A DNA stretch of 64,000 bases from Vreelandella glaciei (GTDB taxonomy: Bacteria; Pseudomonadota; Gammaproteobacteria; Pseudomonadales; Halomonadaceae), in the NCBI RefSeq assembly GCF_013415125.1, contig NZ_JACCDE010000011.1, positions 62,001 to 126,000 of the forward strand. Direction: 5' to 3'. A program made the position numbers and the translations under genes. This document shows, in pieces, positions 1 to 8,847 of the stretch. The notes under the pieces were generated by a model that was given only the letters and a program-made list of their open reading frames with translations, had not been told where the DNA came from and did not search any database. Position 1 is the first letter of the stretch; each line of letters begins with the position of its first letter.

Positions 1-760
1 TTAGCCCTTGGGTATAGGGATGTTGCGGATCATTAATGATTTCCCGTGTCGGCCCTTGCTCAATCACCCGGCCCGCGTACATCACCAGCATGCGTTGGGT
101 GACCTGGCTGACCACGCCCAGGTCGTGGGTAATGAGAATCAGGCCTACGTTGTGCTGTTCACAAAGATCCAGCAGCAGCGCCATGATTTCGGCCTGTATC
201 GTTACATCAAGCGCCGTAGTGGGCTCGTCGGCGATAATAATATCGGGGTCGAGCAGCAGCGCAATGGCGATAATAATCCGCTGACGCATACCACCGGATA
301 GCTCGTGAGGATACTGATCCAAACGCGTTTCCGGTGAGGGAATTTGCACCTGTTGCAGCTTATCCAAGGCAATCGCGCGGGCTTCTTTGGAGGAAATACG
401 CCGGTGCGCTTTCAAACACTCAACCATTTGCTCGCCAATGGAGAGCACCGGGTTGAGCGTCATCATTGGGTCTTGGAAGATCATCGAGATGCGATTGCCG
501 CGCACTTTGCGCAGGCCGCGCTCAGACATATGGTTGAGCACTTGGCCGTCAAAGTTGACGGTGCCGCCCGCAATAAAGCCTGGCTTGGAAATTAAGTTAA
601 GCAACGAAAAAGCCGCGACAGATTTACCTGCGCCAGATTCACCGACAATGCCCAAACGCTCACCGCGCTCAAGGCTGAAACTAATGTCCCGCAAGGCGTG
701 GACTTCACCCTGGCGCAGCGCAAAGCGGACATCAAGATTATTGACTTCAAGTAGTGCCAT
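1..760 (-). CDS. Peptide/solute ABC transporter ATP-binding protein (OppD/DppD type), 3' end cut by window edge
   Basis: ATPase of an oligopeptide/dipeptide-type ABC importer; it would power the two permeases encoded just upstream on the same strand. The reading frame starts with ATG at 760 and stays open to the left edge, so the C-terminal part is missing. Visible motifs are Walker [10 protein letters not shown]-loop IFQDPM, ABC signature LSGGMRQR, Walker [13 protein letters not shown] and the switch histidine in ITHDLG. The last readable residues (QHPYTQG) are the start of the oligopeptide-transporter C-terminal region typical of OppD/DppD. It follows the permease gene by 7 bases, so one operon is likely. 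The family is clear; the substrate is not. Confidence 0.93.
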   Translation of the reverse strand, partial: MALLEVNNLDVRFALRQGEVHALRDISFSLERGERLGIVGESGAGKSVAAFSLLNLISKPGFIAGGTVNFDGQVLNHMSERGLRKVRGNRISMIFQDPMMTLNPVLSIGEQMVECLKAHRRISSKEARAIALDKLQQVQIPSPETRLDQYPHELSGGMRQRIIIAIALLLDPDIIIADEPTTALDVTIQAEIMALLLDLCEQHNVGLILITHDLGVVSQVTQRMLVMYAGRVIEQGPTREIINDPQHPYTQGL

Positions 761-767
761 GGTGTCC

Positions 768-1724
768 TCAGCCTTTGTAAAGTCGTGGGTTCATGACATC
801 GCGCAGCCAGTCACCGAGTAGATTGATCGACAGCACCAGCACGACAAGTACCGCACCAGGAATTAAGGTGATCCACCAGGAGCCGGACTGAATATAGTCA
901 AAGCCTGATTTAATCAACGAGCCTAATGAGGGGTGTGTTTCCGGCATCCCCAGGCCCAGAAACGACAGTGCCGCTTCTGAAATAATCGCGTTGGCAATCT
1001 GTACGGTCGAGATAACGAAGATCGGCGACATGGTGTTGGGCAGCACGTGGCGGAACATAATGCGCTTGCTGCGCAGGCCCATTACACGGGCGGCGTCCAC
1101 GTACTCTTTGTTTTTCTCTGCCAGCACCGAGGCGCGTACGGTGCGGGCATACTGCGGCCATTCGGCCAGTCCGATAATCAGGATCAGCATCATCACTGCG
1201 TATTGGCTATAGAAGGCGCTGCCCATGGTCGCTTTGACCAAAGCGCCTACTACGATAGCGACCATTAGCGTCGAGAAGGAGAGCTGAATATCCGCCAGCC
1301 GCATCAAAATGGTGTCGACACGCCCGCCAAGATAGCCCGCCATCAGGCCGAAAGTGACCCCTAGCAGCGCTTGCAAAATGACCGCGCCAAAGCCGATCAG
1401 TAGCGAGACGCGTGTGCCGTACAGCACAATTGACCATAAATCACGGCCTTGGGCATCGGTGCCCAAGGCATAGCGATCATCGGCGCCGTCAATCCAGAAG
1501 GGCGGCAGTTCAGATGACATGATGTCAATCTGAGCAAGGTCGTAAGGATTGGTTGGCGCTATTAGCGGTGAGGCAAAGGCAGCGATAACCATGCAAATAA
1601 ACACGGCCAGGCAGAGCTGGGCGGTGCGGTCACGCTTGAAGCTGTACCACATATAGGAGTCGCGCACGCGCTCCCAGCGGCCGGGTGAAGCGCTCGCTTG
1701 TGAAGAATTACTTGTGGTGCTCAT
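768..1724 (-). CDS. ABC transporter permease, DppC/OppC type
   Basis: Inner-membrane permease of a peptide-type ABC importer, 318 aa. The N-terminal cytoplasmic stretch is Ser-rich, a first membrane segment follows around residues 38-60, then the extracytoplasmic loop with the family pattern DRYALGTDAQGRDLWSIVLY, then about five further membrane segments. The ATPase-contact EAA loop is seen as EYVDAARVMGLRS. Its start overlaps the end of the DppB-type gene by 4 bases (ATGA), which points to coupled translation and a DppB/DppC heterodimer. The substrate cannot be told from the sequence. Confidence 0.93.
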   Translation of the reverse strand: MSTTSNSSQASASPGRWERVRDSYMWYSFKRDRTAQLCLAVFICMVIAAFASPLIAPTNPYDLAQIDIMSSELPPFWIDGADDRYALGTDAQGRDLWSIVLYGTRVSLLIGFGAVILQALLGVTFGLMAGYLGGRVDTILMRLADIQLSFSTLMVAIVVGALVKATMGSAFYSQYAVMMLILIIGLAEWPQYARTVRASVLAEKNKEYVDAARVMGLRSKRIMFRHVLPNTMSPIFVISTVQIANAIISEAALSFLGLGMPETHPSLGSLIKSGFDYIQSGSWWITLIPGAVLVVLVLSINLLGDWLRDVMNPRLYKG

Positions 1725-2770
1725 GCGGGCTTCCCAGTCAGTTTAACGGTGGGGTTCACCAGACCGTAGATCAGATCCACAATCGTATTGGTGACGACAA
1801 AAATAACGCCGACAATCATCAGGTAGGTCACGATTAGCGGAATATCAGCGCGGTTGATCGCATCCAAAAACATCAGACCCATGCCCGGCCATTGGAAAAC
1901 GGTCTCGGTTAAAATGGTGTAAGCCACCATGGTGCCAATCTGTACACCGCCCACGGTAATCACCGGTAGCATGGTGTTTTTAAGCGCGTGAACAAAATAC
2001 ACGCGGCGCATAGAGATACCCTTGGCGCGGGCGTACTTAACGTACTCCGACTGCAGGACTTCCATCATTTCGGCGCGGATAAGGCGAATAAAAAGCGGCA
2101 GCATGATAGAGGCCAATGAGACGGCCGGTAATACTAGATGCTGTAAGCCGTTCCAGGTGGCTAAATTGGTATCCCAATTACCCACCACATTCACCAGATC
2201 ATAACCACGGCCAAAGGAGGGCATATTGCCTTCGGTAGAGAAAAAAGCGTTTAGCCAAGCGCCCCAGCCGGTGCTTTCTGGGAATAGCGTCACGGTAACG
2301 CCAATCGCGAAAATTTGAATAAGCACGATCGCGGTAAGAAACACGGGGATTGAAATACCGATGATTGATACACCCATGAATAGTCGCGAAATCGGCGATC
2401 GTGGTTTGATCGCGCTGTAGACCCCGATAGGTACTGAAAACAGTACAATTATCAGTGTCGCCGCAAATACCAGCTCCAGGGTGGCGGGTAAGTGGCGAGC
2501 AATGACTTCTAAGGCCGGTTCGCGGTAAAAATACGAGTAGCCAAAATCACCTTGAACGGCATTTCTAGCAAAGCGCGCGTATTGCACCAGAAAGGGGTCA
2601 TTCAGGCCTAAACGCTCACGAATTTCTTCGCGTTCGCTTTCTGGCACTGACTGGCCGACCATCTGCTGTACGGGGTCACCCAGGTTGTCCTGAATGGCGA
2701 AGGCCAGCACGCTGATGACAAACATCACCAAAATCGCGTGCATCAGCCGCTTGATTAAAAAGGCAATCAT
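1721..2770 (-). CDS. ABC transporter permease, DppB/OppB type
   Basis: Partner inner-membrane permease, about 349 aa. It opens with the usual DppB-like first helix (MIAFLIKRLMHAILVM), has the periplasmic region with GLNDPFLVQYARF, and the EAA loop EYVKYARAKGISMRRV. A GTG four codons upstream at 2782 is also in frame. I prefer the ATG at 2770 because a GGTGG ribosome-binding site lies 8 bases in front of it and the protein then begins like its relatives. It is separated from the binding-protein gene by about 185 bases that contain a strong stem-loop, a layout that usually lets the binding protein be made in excess. Confidence 0.92.
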   Translation of the reverse strand: MIAFLIKRLMHAILVMFVISVLAFAIQDNLGDPVQQMVGQSVPESEREEIRERLGLNDPFLVQYARFARNAVQGDFGYSYFYREPALEVIARHLPATLELVFAATLIIVLFSVPIGVYSAIKPRSPISRLFMGVSIIGISIPVFLTAIVLIQIFAIGVTVTLFPESTGWGAWLNAFFSTEGNMPSFGRGYDLVNVVGNWDTNLATWNGLQHLVLPAVSLASIMLPLFIRLIRAEMMEVLQSEYVKYARAKGISMRRVYFVHALKNTMLPVITVGGVQIGTMVAYTILTETVFQWPGMGLMFLDAINRADIPLIVTYLMIVGVIFVVTNTIVDLIYGLVNPTVKLTGKPA

Positions 2771-2859
2771 GGCGTACGCCACCTATGTGAAGGATTCATC
2801 AAAGAAAGTAGGGGCATGGTTATTCAAAGTGCTTGCAGGTTCGAGCCGCCAAACAAAAG

Positions 2860-2891
2860 GCTTCGCTCCCTAACCGCTTAGGGAGCGAAGC
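2860..2891 (-). repeat. Perfect 14-bp stem-loop between binding-protein and permease genes
   Basis: Arms at 2860-2873 and 2878-2891 are exact reverse complements (GCTTCGCTCCCTAA), with a 4-base loop CCGC. There is no T-run after it on the minus strand, so it looks more like an mRNA-stabilising or partial-attenuation hairpin than a full terminator. Its place between the binding-protein gene and the permease genes matches known intercistronic hairpins in ABC importer operons. Confidence 0.8.
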
Positions 2892-2955
2892 ATACAGGCA
2901 GTTAATATTGCAGTGACTCTTTTGGCGCTATGCAATTAATAAGCGATGGAAAAGA

Positions 2956-4536
2956 TTAGTCGTCGCTGCTTTTAACGACCAAGTCACCCAGGTAAGGGAA
3001 GTCGATAGCGTTCACCACCGGCTCAACCTCAACACCATCCGCCGCGGCGTAGGCAAGGTTCTGCCAGTGCAGCATGATGAAACCGACGTCTTCGTAAAGC
3101 ATGGCTTCGGCTTCACGCAGCATTTCGTTGCGTTTTTCCAGATCCGTTTCGCTATCCGCTTCGGTTACTAGTGCATCAATCTCTTCGTTGCAGTAACTGC
3201 CGTAGTTGTACTGACCCGCGCCGGTTTCTTCATCGATACAGAAGGTGAGGTACTGGAAGAAGTTAGCGCTGTCTTCCGTATCGGCGTGCCAGCCGATCAT
3301 TGCCATATCGGATTCACGGGTATCGTACTCAGGCCAGTACTGGGCAAGCGGCATGGTGCGTAGATCAACTTTAATGTTGATTTGCGCCAGCATGTTGGCC
3401 ACTGCCTGGGCGATCTGGGCATCGTTCACGTAGCGGTTGTTGGGGGCGATCATTTCAACGCTGAAGCCCTCTTCATATCCCGCTTCTGCCATTAGCTCTT
3501 TGGCGCGTTCGATATCGTAGCGTGGCGTTAAATCAGGGTTGTGGCCTGAGTAACCCTCTGGCGAGAACTGCCCAGCCGGGTTAGCAAACCCACGCATCAA
3601 ACGGTCAGCAATGCCTTCCTGATTAATAGCCAGATCAACCGCTTGGCGAACGCGGGCATCTTGGAAGGCTTCTACGCGCTCTTCGTTCATTTGGAAGCCA
3701 ATGATGCGGGTACCGTCGATCTCAATCAGATTGACGCCATCTGCTTCACGAACACGGTCTAAATCGTTAGGCGGAACGGCATCAATAAAGTCAACGCCGC
3801 CAGAAAGCAGTGCCGCAACGCGAGAGGCGTTTTCAGCGATAGGCGTCATGACGATGTTGGATACGTTGCCTTCGCTCTCAGTGTCCCAGTAATCTTCGAA
3901 ACGTTCGAAATCAACCCGAACGCCTTGGCGACGGTCAGTCACAATGAACGGGCCAGTGCCTGAAACGTTGCGTGAAGCGAAGGAGTTGCCCGCTTTGACG
4001 ATTTCAGCTTTGTCGCTACCGTCGTCGGTTTCACCCGTATAGAACTCGCTATCCAACGGGAAGATGTACGTAGCAAGGTTGAGCAACAGTGGGTAGGGTT
4101 CAGTGGTAACGATCTCAACGGTGTAGTCGTCAACCGCTTCGGCACTGGCAACCGGTTCAAAAATAGCGCGGTAATCAGGGCTCTCTTTCAGGCGTTCAAT
4201 AGTCCATACCACATCTTTAGCGGTGAATTCGTTACCAGAGTGGAAGGTAACGCCTTCGCGCAGTGTCATGCGCATAGTGGTTTCGTCTACTTGTTCCCAC
4301 TCGGTGGCTAAGCGCGGCTCAAACTGGAAGTCTTTGGTCCAGCGTACGAGCGGATCGAACGCGAGGTGAGAGAAACGCAGCACGCCACCCGAGAGTTGTT
4401 CATGTAAATCGAGCGTTTCAGGGTCGGCAGAGTAACCAATACGAAGGGTTTCAGCACTTGCCGTCATCGGCAGCAATGTCGTACCTGCAACCACTGCACC
4501 AATAACAGAAGCCAGTAGGGTTTTCTTGAACGTCAT
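2956..4536 (-). CDS. ABC transporter substrate-binding protein, family 5 (DppA/OppA-like)
   Basis: Periplasmic binding protein of the SBP_bac_5 type, 526 aa, first gene of the importer operon. A Sec signal peptide is seen at residues 1-28 (Lys-rich start, hydrophobic core, cleavage after ASA). The mature part carries family patterns such as LREGVTFHSGNEFTAKDVVW and the Arg/Asn-rich ligand cleft region. No lipobox Cys follows the signal, so it should be soluble in the periplasm. The mature protein is acidic, as is common in halophiles. The substrate could be peptides, but family 5 also binds nickel, opines and glutathione; the sequence does not decide. Confidence 0.92.
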   Translation of the reverse strand: MTFKKTLLASVIGAVVAGTTLLPMTASAETLRIGYSADPETLDLHEQLSGGVLRFSHLAFDPLVRWTKDFQFEPRLATEWEQVDETTMRMTLREGVTFHSGNEFTAKDVVWTIERLKESPDYRAIFEPVASAEAVDDYTVEIVTTEPYPLLLNLATYIFPLDSEFYTGETDDGSDKAEIVKAGNSFASRNVSGTGPFIVTDRRQGVRVDFERFEDYWDTESEGNVSNIVMTPIAENASRVAALLSGGVDFIDAVPPNDLDRVREADGVNLIEIDGTRIIGFQMNEERVEAFQDARVRQAVDLAINQEGIADRLMRGFANPAGQFSPEGYSGHNPDLTPRYDIERAKELMAEAGYEEGFSVEMIAPNNRYVNDAQIAQAVANMLAQINIKVDLRTMPLAQYWPEYDTRESDMAMIGWHADTEDSANFFQYLTFCIDEETGAGQYNYGSYCNEEIDALVTEADSETDLEKRNEMLREAEAMLYEDVGFIMLHWQNLAYAAADGVEVEPVVNAIDFPYLGDLVVKSSDD

Positions 4537-4810
4537 AATTGTTCCCTTGGGTCATTGTTTATTGTTCGTTTTACAGATGCTTTCCCTCGCTAAAGAGCGG
4601 AAATACCCGTAAAACAGACACGGTCAGCTTGTAAGCTATCTTAAGAACATAGGCTAACAACATAGAGACTGCCTGTTGCGTCATACAATCGAAATAATGA
4701 CAGGCATCATTCATCTGCTACATGACGTGGCTAGGAGCGGCACATTGCGTGTCTGTGATTAGACGAAAGTAGTAAGAGAAAAGTTAAGCCCGAATAGGCG
4801 GAGAAGCCGT

Positions 4811-5380
4811 ATGTGGAAAAAAATCGTCGTGGCAGCCATGGCTTGGTACCTTCCCACCTTCGCTGTCGCCGTTGAATCAACGCCTGACTCCAATGCAGAG
4901 CAGGGCTCTGAGCATGATTTACCACACAGCTCGGAAACGGCGGCTCAGATTAAAGGCTCGTTAGATGGTGAGTTACGCGAATGGTTTATTTTGAGCCATG
5001 GCAATGACTCAAATGCGTCATTTATTGAGTCAGGTGACCATATCACTATCGATATCACAGGGTTTGTTGATGATGAGGCCTGGGAGACTCAAGAAGCGCT
5101 GTCTATTAGCCTGACGATAAGCGGCGAAGGGCAGCTGGTCAGTGCCGTGGTATTACACCCGCTGGGGGACTCGACCTCACCGCCGCTCTACACTTCTGAA
5201 GGTGGCGATGTAGAGGTAACGCTGACGCACTATGAGTGGGCGAGTCAACGAGTTCACGTGGCTGGCAAGATACAGGGCGTGCTGGCGCTACAAATACAGC
5301 TAGATGAGCCTCCGAGTCAGGAAGAAACCATTGAGATTGATGTGGCGTTTGATGTGGAGGCGCAAAAAATCGAGTTTTGA
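4811..5380 (+). CDS. Secreted acidic hypothetical protein
   Basis: 189 aa, not recognised. The start gives a clear signal peptide (MWKKIVVAAMAWYLPTFAVA, cleavage predicted near residue 20). The rest is acidic and rich in Ser, Thr and Glu with alternating hydrophobic residues, suggesting a beta-rich periplasmic domain. There is no Cys in the mature part and no known motif. It is divergent from the ABC importer operon and convergent with the glutaredoxin gene, from which it is separated by a stem-loop, so it is probably transcribed alone. Confidence 0.75.
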   Translation: MWKKIVVAAMAWYLPTFAVAVESTPDSNAEQGSEHDLPHSSETAAQIKGSLDGELREWFILSHGNDSNASFIESGDHITIDITGFVDDEAWETQEALSISLTISGEGQLVSAVVLHPLGDSTSPPLYTSEGGDVEVTLTHYEWASQRVHVAGKIQGVLALQIQLDEPPSQEETIEIDVAFDVEAQKIEF

Positions 5381-5412
5381 TACCCGAAACCTACATCTGC
5401 CTGTTTCGGGTA
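5381..5412. terminator. Stem-loop between convergent genes
   Basis: Arms TACCCGAAAC (5381-5390) and GTTTCGGGTA (5403-5412) are exact reverse complements with a 12-base loop. It sits directly after the stop codon of the secreted hypothetical gene and before the end of the convergent glutaredoxin gene. There is no T-run, so it may be a weak bidirectional terminator. Confidence 0.55.
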
Positions 5413-5437
5413 ATACATGACGGTATAGCGTCTTTAG

Positions 5438-5824
5438 TTAGTCAAACTGCTTATGTAACCAAGCATTGATTGTGTCAGATTCGTACATCCACTCTTCCCG
5501 GCCATCGTCATGGATAATTCTGAGGCAGGGCACTTTAACTTTCCCCCCGCCCTCCAAGAGCGCCTGCTTATGGTCAGGGTCAAGCTGGACATCGCGCAGT
5601 TCAATGTTCAATCCCAGCCGCGCTATCTCTTTGCGTACCTTGATGCAAAACGGGCAGGTGCGGAATTGATACAGGGCCAGCCGCTGGCATGTCTGATCAA
5701 TAGTGGCTTGCTCTTCAGGCGAGCGTTCAACTGACTTAGGCGTAGAGAGCTTTTCAGAAATCAGCATAAACGGGGCAAGCACTAAGCGAACGCCACGAAA
5801 AAAATAGCGAATTAAAATGCGCAT
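5438..5824 (-). CDS. Glutaredoxin-family protein with N-terminal membrane segment
   Basis: 128 aa. The C-terminal about 80 residues form a glutaredoxin domain: redox motif CPFC preceded by YQFRT, the cis-proline region KVKVPCL, and the glutathione-side pattern YESDTINAWL. The first about 25 residues (Arg-rich, then hydrophobic) can act as a membrane anchor, so the domain would face the cytoplasm at the inner membrane. It should reduce disulphides or glutathione adducts. It resembles the GrxA-like proteins with a CPFC site. It lies alone and convergent with the secreted hypothetical gene. Confidence 0.87.
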   Translation of the reverse strand: MRILIRYFFRGVRLVLAPFMLISEKLSTPKSVERSPEEQATIDQTCQRLALYQFRTCPFCIKVRKEIARLGLNIELRDVQLDPDHKQALLEGGGKVKVPCLRIIHDDGREEWMYESDTINAWLHKQFD

Positions 5825-6102
5825 CTAATGGCTCCTTTTGCTGATGGTTAGGCTTATATCAGCGTGCCGAGTGGTAAGAGAGTGATCGTTAACATTGATA
5901 AACAGTGGCCGCATCCTGCAACAACTGAAAGGATTTGTCACTTGAAGGGTGTTTTGAACCCGTTAATCACAGTTTATAGCGATGAGTAGATGAGCAAATT
6001 GAGTCAGCATGCTAGGCTATTTGGCTATTTTTACGCCATATTTTGGCTTTTTAATTAAACGTCTTTGCGAATAGTTTATTGGCGAATAACGGGGCGAATG
6101 CC

Positions 6103-7539
6103 ATGCATCTGCATATTATTGGTATCTGCGGCACCTTTATGGGAAGCCTGGCGCTGCTGGCGCGTGAGTTGGGTCATCAGGTAAGTGGCTCTGACCAGCA
6201 TGTATACCCGCCCATGAGTACCCAACTTGCTGAAGCGGGTATTGTTTTGAAAGAGGGTTACCACGCGGATCACCTCTCGCTAGCACCGGGCATTGCGCCC
6301 GACCTTGTGATAGTCGGTAACGCGATGTCACGCGGTAATGAAGAGGTGGAAGCACTGCTTAATAGTGGCCTGCCATATACCTCCGGCGCGCAGTGGTTGG
6401 CAGAGCACGTATTGCCTGGTCGACGAGTGATTGCGGTAGCAGGCACCCATGGAAAGACGACCACTGCGAGTATATTGGCGTGGTTATTGGAAAGCGGCGG
6501 ATTAACCCCAGGGTTTTTGATCGGCGGTGTACCGCGTAATTTTGGTGTCTCGGCGCGTTTAGGCGATCCGCGGGCACCGTTTGTAGTCGAAGCTGACGAG
6601 TACGACACGGCCTTCTTCGATAAGCGGTCCAAGTTCGTTCATTACCGGCCGCATATCGCGATACTCAATAACCTTGAGTTTGATCATGCGGATATATTCC
6701 CTGATCTGGCCGCGATTGAGCGCCAGTTCCATCATTTAGTGCGTACCGTGCCCAGCCAAGGCCTACTCTTAGTGGCTGATGAGCAGCCTGCTCTTGAACG
6801 TGTGCTTGCCCAGGGCGCTTGGACCCCGGTCGCCCATTTTGGTGACCAAGCCACGAGTGAGTGGCAGCTTACCCTTGAGCGTGACGATGCTAGCCGTTTC
6901 CAGGTGCTTCATTGTGGTGGCGAGCCTGGCCAGGATCAAAACGGCCAAGACGAAGATGGTGTCGTTGAATGGGCGCTTACCGGTGAGCATAATGCCCGCA
7001 ATGCGTTGGCAGCGTTGGCGGCAGCCAACGTGTGTGGGGTTGATTTAGTCCGTGGTTGTGCGGCGCTGGCGCGTTTTGAAACCCCTAGAAGGCGGCAGGA
7101 AGTGCGCGGTGAAATCAATGGTATTCAGGTCATTGATGATTTTGCCCACCACCCCACGGCGATTGCCGCCACGCTTAAAGGGTTACGCGCGGCGACCACC
7201 AAGGGGCGACTGCTGGCGGTCATTGAGCCGCGCTCCAACACGATGCGCTTGGGCGCACTGCGCGAACGTTTGATCGAGAGCGTGGCTGACGCTGATAGCG
7301 TGTTTTGGTTTCAGCCCGTTGGGCTGGATTGGTCAATGGAGGAGCTGGTAGCCAGTCAGGGGGCGCGTGCGCAACTGCATAATGACATTGATAAATTGGT
7401 GACAGCGGTGGTCACGCAAGCGTCACCATTGGACCGTATTGTAGTGATGTCTAATGGTGGTTTTGAGGGCGTGCATGAGCGCTTGCTGGCCGCTTTGACG
7501 ACTGCCCAAAAAGCCGCCGCCAGCGAGGGGCATGTGTGA
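6103..7539 (+). CDS. mpl: UDP-N-acetylmuramate:L-Ala-gamma-D-Glu-meso-Dap ligase
   Basis: Cytoplasmic Mur-type ligase of peptidoglycan recycling that joins recovered tripeptide to UDP-MurNAc using ATP. Visible features are the N-terminal Rossmann-like start [16 protein letters not shown], the ATP loop [13 protein letters not shown], the central Mur pattern [11 protein letters not shown] and the C-terminal [12 protein letters not shown] chose the ATG at 6103 because the protein then starts like E. coli Mpl; an in-frame TTG eight codons earlier exists but adds no conserved residues. About 478 aa, slightly longer than the usual 450-460. The stop overlaps the ubiX start, so the two are co-translated. 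Confidence 0.95.
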   Translation: MHLHIIGICGTFMGSLALLARELGHQVSGSDQHVYPPMSTQLAEAGIVLKEGYHADHLSLAPGIAPDLVIVGNAMSRGNEEVEALLNSGLPYTSGAQWLAEHVLPGRRVIAVAGTHGKTTTASILAWLLESGGLTPGFLIGGVPRNFGVSARLGDPRAPFVVEADEYDTAFFDKRSKFVHYRPHIAILNNLEFDHADIFPDLAAIERQFHHLVRTVPSQGLLLVADEQPALERVLAQGAWTPVAHFGDQATSEWQLTLERDDASRFQVLHCGGEPGQDQNGQDEDGVVEWALTGEHNARNALAALAAANVCGVDLVRGCAALARFETPRRRQEVRGEINGIQVIDDFAHHPTAIAATLKGLRAATTKGRLLAVIEPRSNTMRLGALRERLIESVADADSVFWFQPVGLDWSMEELVASQGARAQLHNDIDKLVTAVVTQASPLDRIVVMSNGGFEGVHERLLAALTTAQKAAASEGHV

Positions 7540-8201
7540 CCAATCAAACTGAATCGCTATTTAAAAAGCCCATTACCGTCGCACTTACCGGTGCCTCTGG
7601 GGCGCAGTACGGATTACGTCTGATTGATGTGCTGGTCGCAGCGGGGCATGAAGTGTGGGTGATGATTTCCAAAGCTGCACACATGGTGATTGCCACCGAA
7701 ACGGATATCGAACTGCCCGCGCAGCCTCAGCGGTTAGCTCAGGCGTTAAGTGAGCGCAGTGGTGCCCAGCCGGGGCAGATTCGTTGCTTCGGCCGCGAAG
7801 ACTGGATGGCGCCAGTGGCTTCAGGCTCCGGTGCGCCATCGGCAATGGTGGTGTGCCCGTGCTCAACGGGGACACTTTCGGCCGTTGCGACGGGAGCAAG
7901 CAATAATCTGATCGAGCGGGCGGCCGATGTCGCGATTAAGGAGCGCCGTACGCTGGTGTTAGTGCCTCGTGAAAGCCCGTTTTCCCCTATTCATCTTGAG
8001 CACATGTTGGCATTAAGCCGCTTGGGCGTGGTTATCTTGCCAGCGGCGCCAGGGTTTTATCATCGCCCACAAAGTATTGAGGATCTAATCGATTTTATTG
8101 TGGCGCGTATCCTAAACCAGTTGGGAATCGAGCATTCGCTGGTGCCTCGCTGGGGTGAGGTGGAAAGCACTGCTAACCCCTCATTAACTAAGGATAACTA
8201 A
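7536..8201 (+). CDS. ubiX: Flavin prenyltransferase UbiX
   Basis: Makes prenylated FMN from FMN and dimethylallyl phosphate, the cofactor of the decarboxylase UbiD in ubiquinone synthesis. 221 aa. The FMN-binding start [15 protein letters not shown], the segment [20 protein letters not shown] and the C-terminal [18 protein letters not shown] are all typical. The start is GTG at 7536, overlapping the mpl stop by 4 bases. The pairing mpl-ubiX is common in gammaproteobacteria. Confidence 0.95.
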   Translation: MTNQTESLFKKPITVALTGASGAQYGLRLIDVLVAAGHEVWVMISKAAHMVIATETDIELPAQPQRLAQALSERSGAQPGQIRCFGREDWMAPVASGSGAPSAMVVCPCSTGTLSAVATGASNNLIERAADVAIKERRTLVLVPRESPFSPIHLEHMLALSRLGVVILPAAPGFYHRPQSIEDLIDFIVARILNQLGIEHSLVPRWGEVESTANPSLTKDN

Positions 8202-8204
8202 TCT

Positions 8205-8828
8205 ATGATGTCGTGGGCGACGCTCTCGGTTTTTGTACCAACGTTTTTGTTTGTCTCGCTTACCCCCGGCATGTGTATGACGCTCGCCATGGTGCTGGGC
8301 ATGACCCAAGGCGTTAAGCGTACGCTGTGGATGATGATTGGCGAGCTGCTCGGCGTCGGCTTGGTAGCGGCAGCGGCGGGTGCTGGGGTGGCGGCGCTAA
8401 TGTTACGCCAGCCAGAGCTGTTTGTGCTGTTCAAATGGGTGGGCGGCGCCTATTTAGGCTATTTGGGCATTATGATGTGGCGTTCCCGCGGACGAATGGC
8501 AATACCTAGCGAGTTGGATGCTGGCCCACCAGCCAGTCGGCTACAGCTAGCGACGCAAGGCTTTGTGACCGCGGTAGCAAACCCCAAGGGGTGGGCGTTT
8601 TTTATGGTGCTGCTGCCGCCTTTTTTAGACAGTAACCGCCCATTGCCAGGCCAGCTCAGCTTGCTGATTGCGGTTATTTTAACCATCGAGTTCGCTAGCA
8701 TGCTGGTCTACGCCACTGGGGGTAAAACGCTACGTAATGTGCTCGGCAAGAGCGGCAATGTGCGCTTACTGAACCGTATCGCTGGCACGTTGATGATAGG
8801 GGTTGGGCTCTGGCTTGCTCTTGGCTGA
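8205..8828 (+). CDS. LysE/RhtB-family amino-acid exporter
   Basis: 207 aa, about six membrane segments, no signal peptide. The start (TPGMCMTLAMVLGMTQGVKRTLWMM) has the LysE/RhtB family pattern with Pro-Gly in helix 1 and the Gly-rich G-x-x-x-G loop before helix 2; a later NPKGWAFF motif is also diagnostic. It should export small amino acids or homoserine lactone-like compounds across the inner membrane; the exact substrate is unknown. It starts 3 bases after the ubiX stop and is probably in the same transcript. It ends 19 bases from the convergent DedA-PAP2 gene. Confidence 0.88.
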   Translation: MMSWATLSVFVPTFLFVSLTPGMCMTLAMVLGMTQGVKRTLWMMIGELLGVGLVAAAAGAGVAALMLRQPELFVLFKWVGGAYLGYLGIMMWRSRGRMAIPSELDAGPPASRLQLATQGFVTAVANPKGWAFFMVLLPPFLDSNRPLPGQLSLLIAVILTIEFASMLVYATGGKTLRNVLGKSGNVRLLNRIAGTLMIGVGLWLALG

Positions 8829-8847
8829 TCAAAACGGTGTTAGTGCT

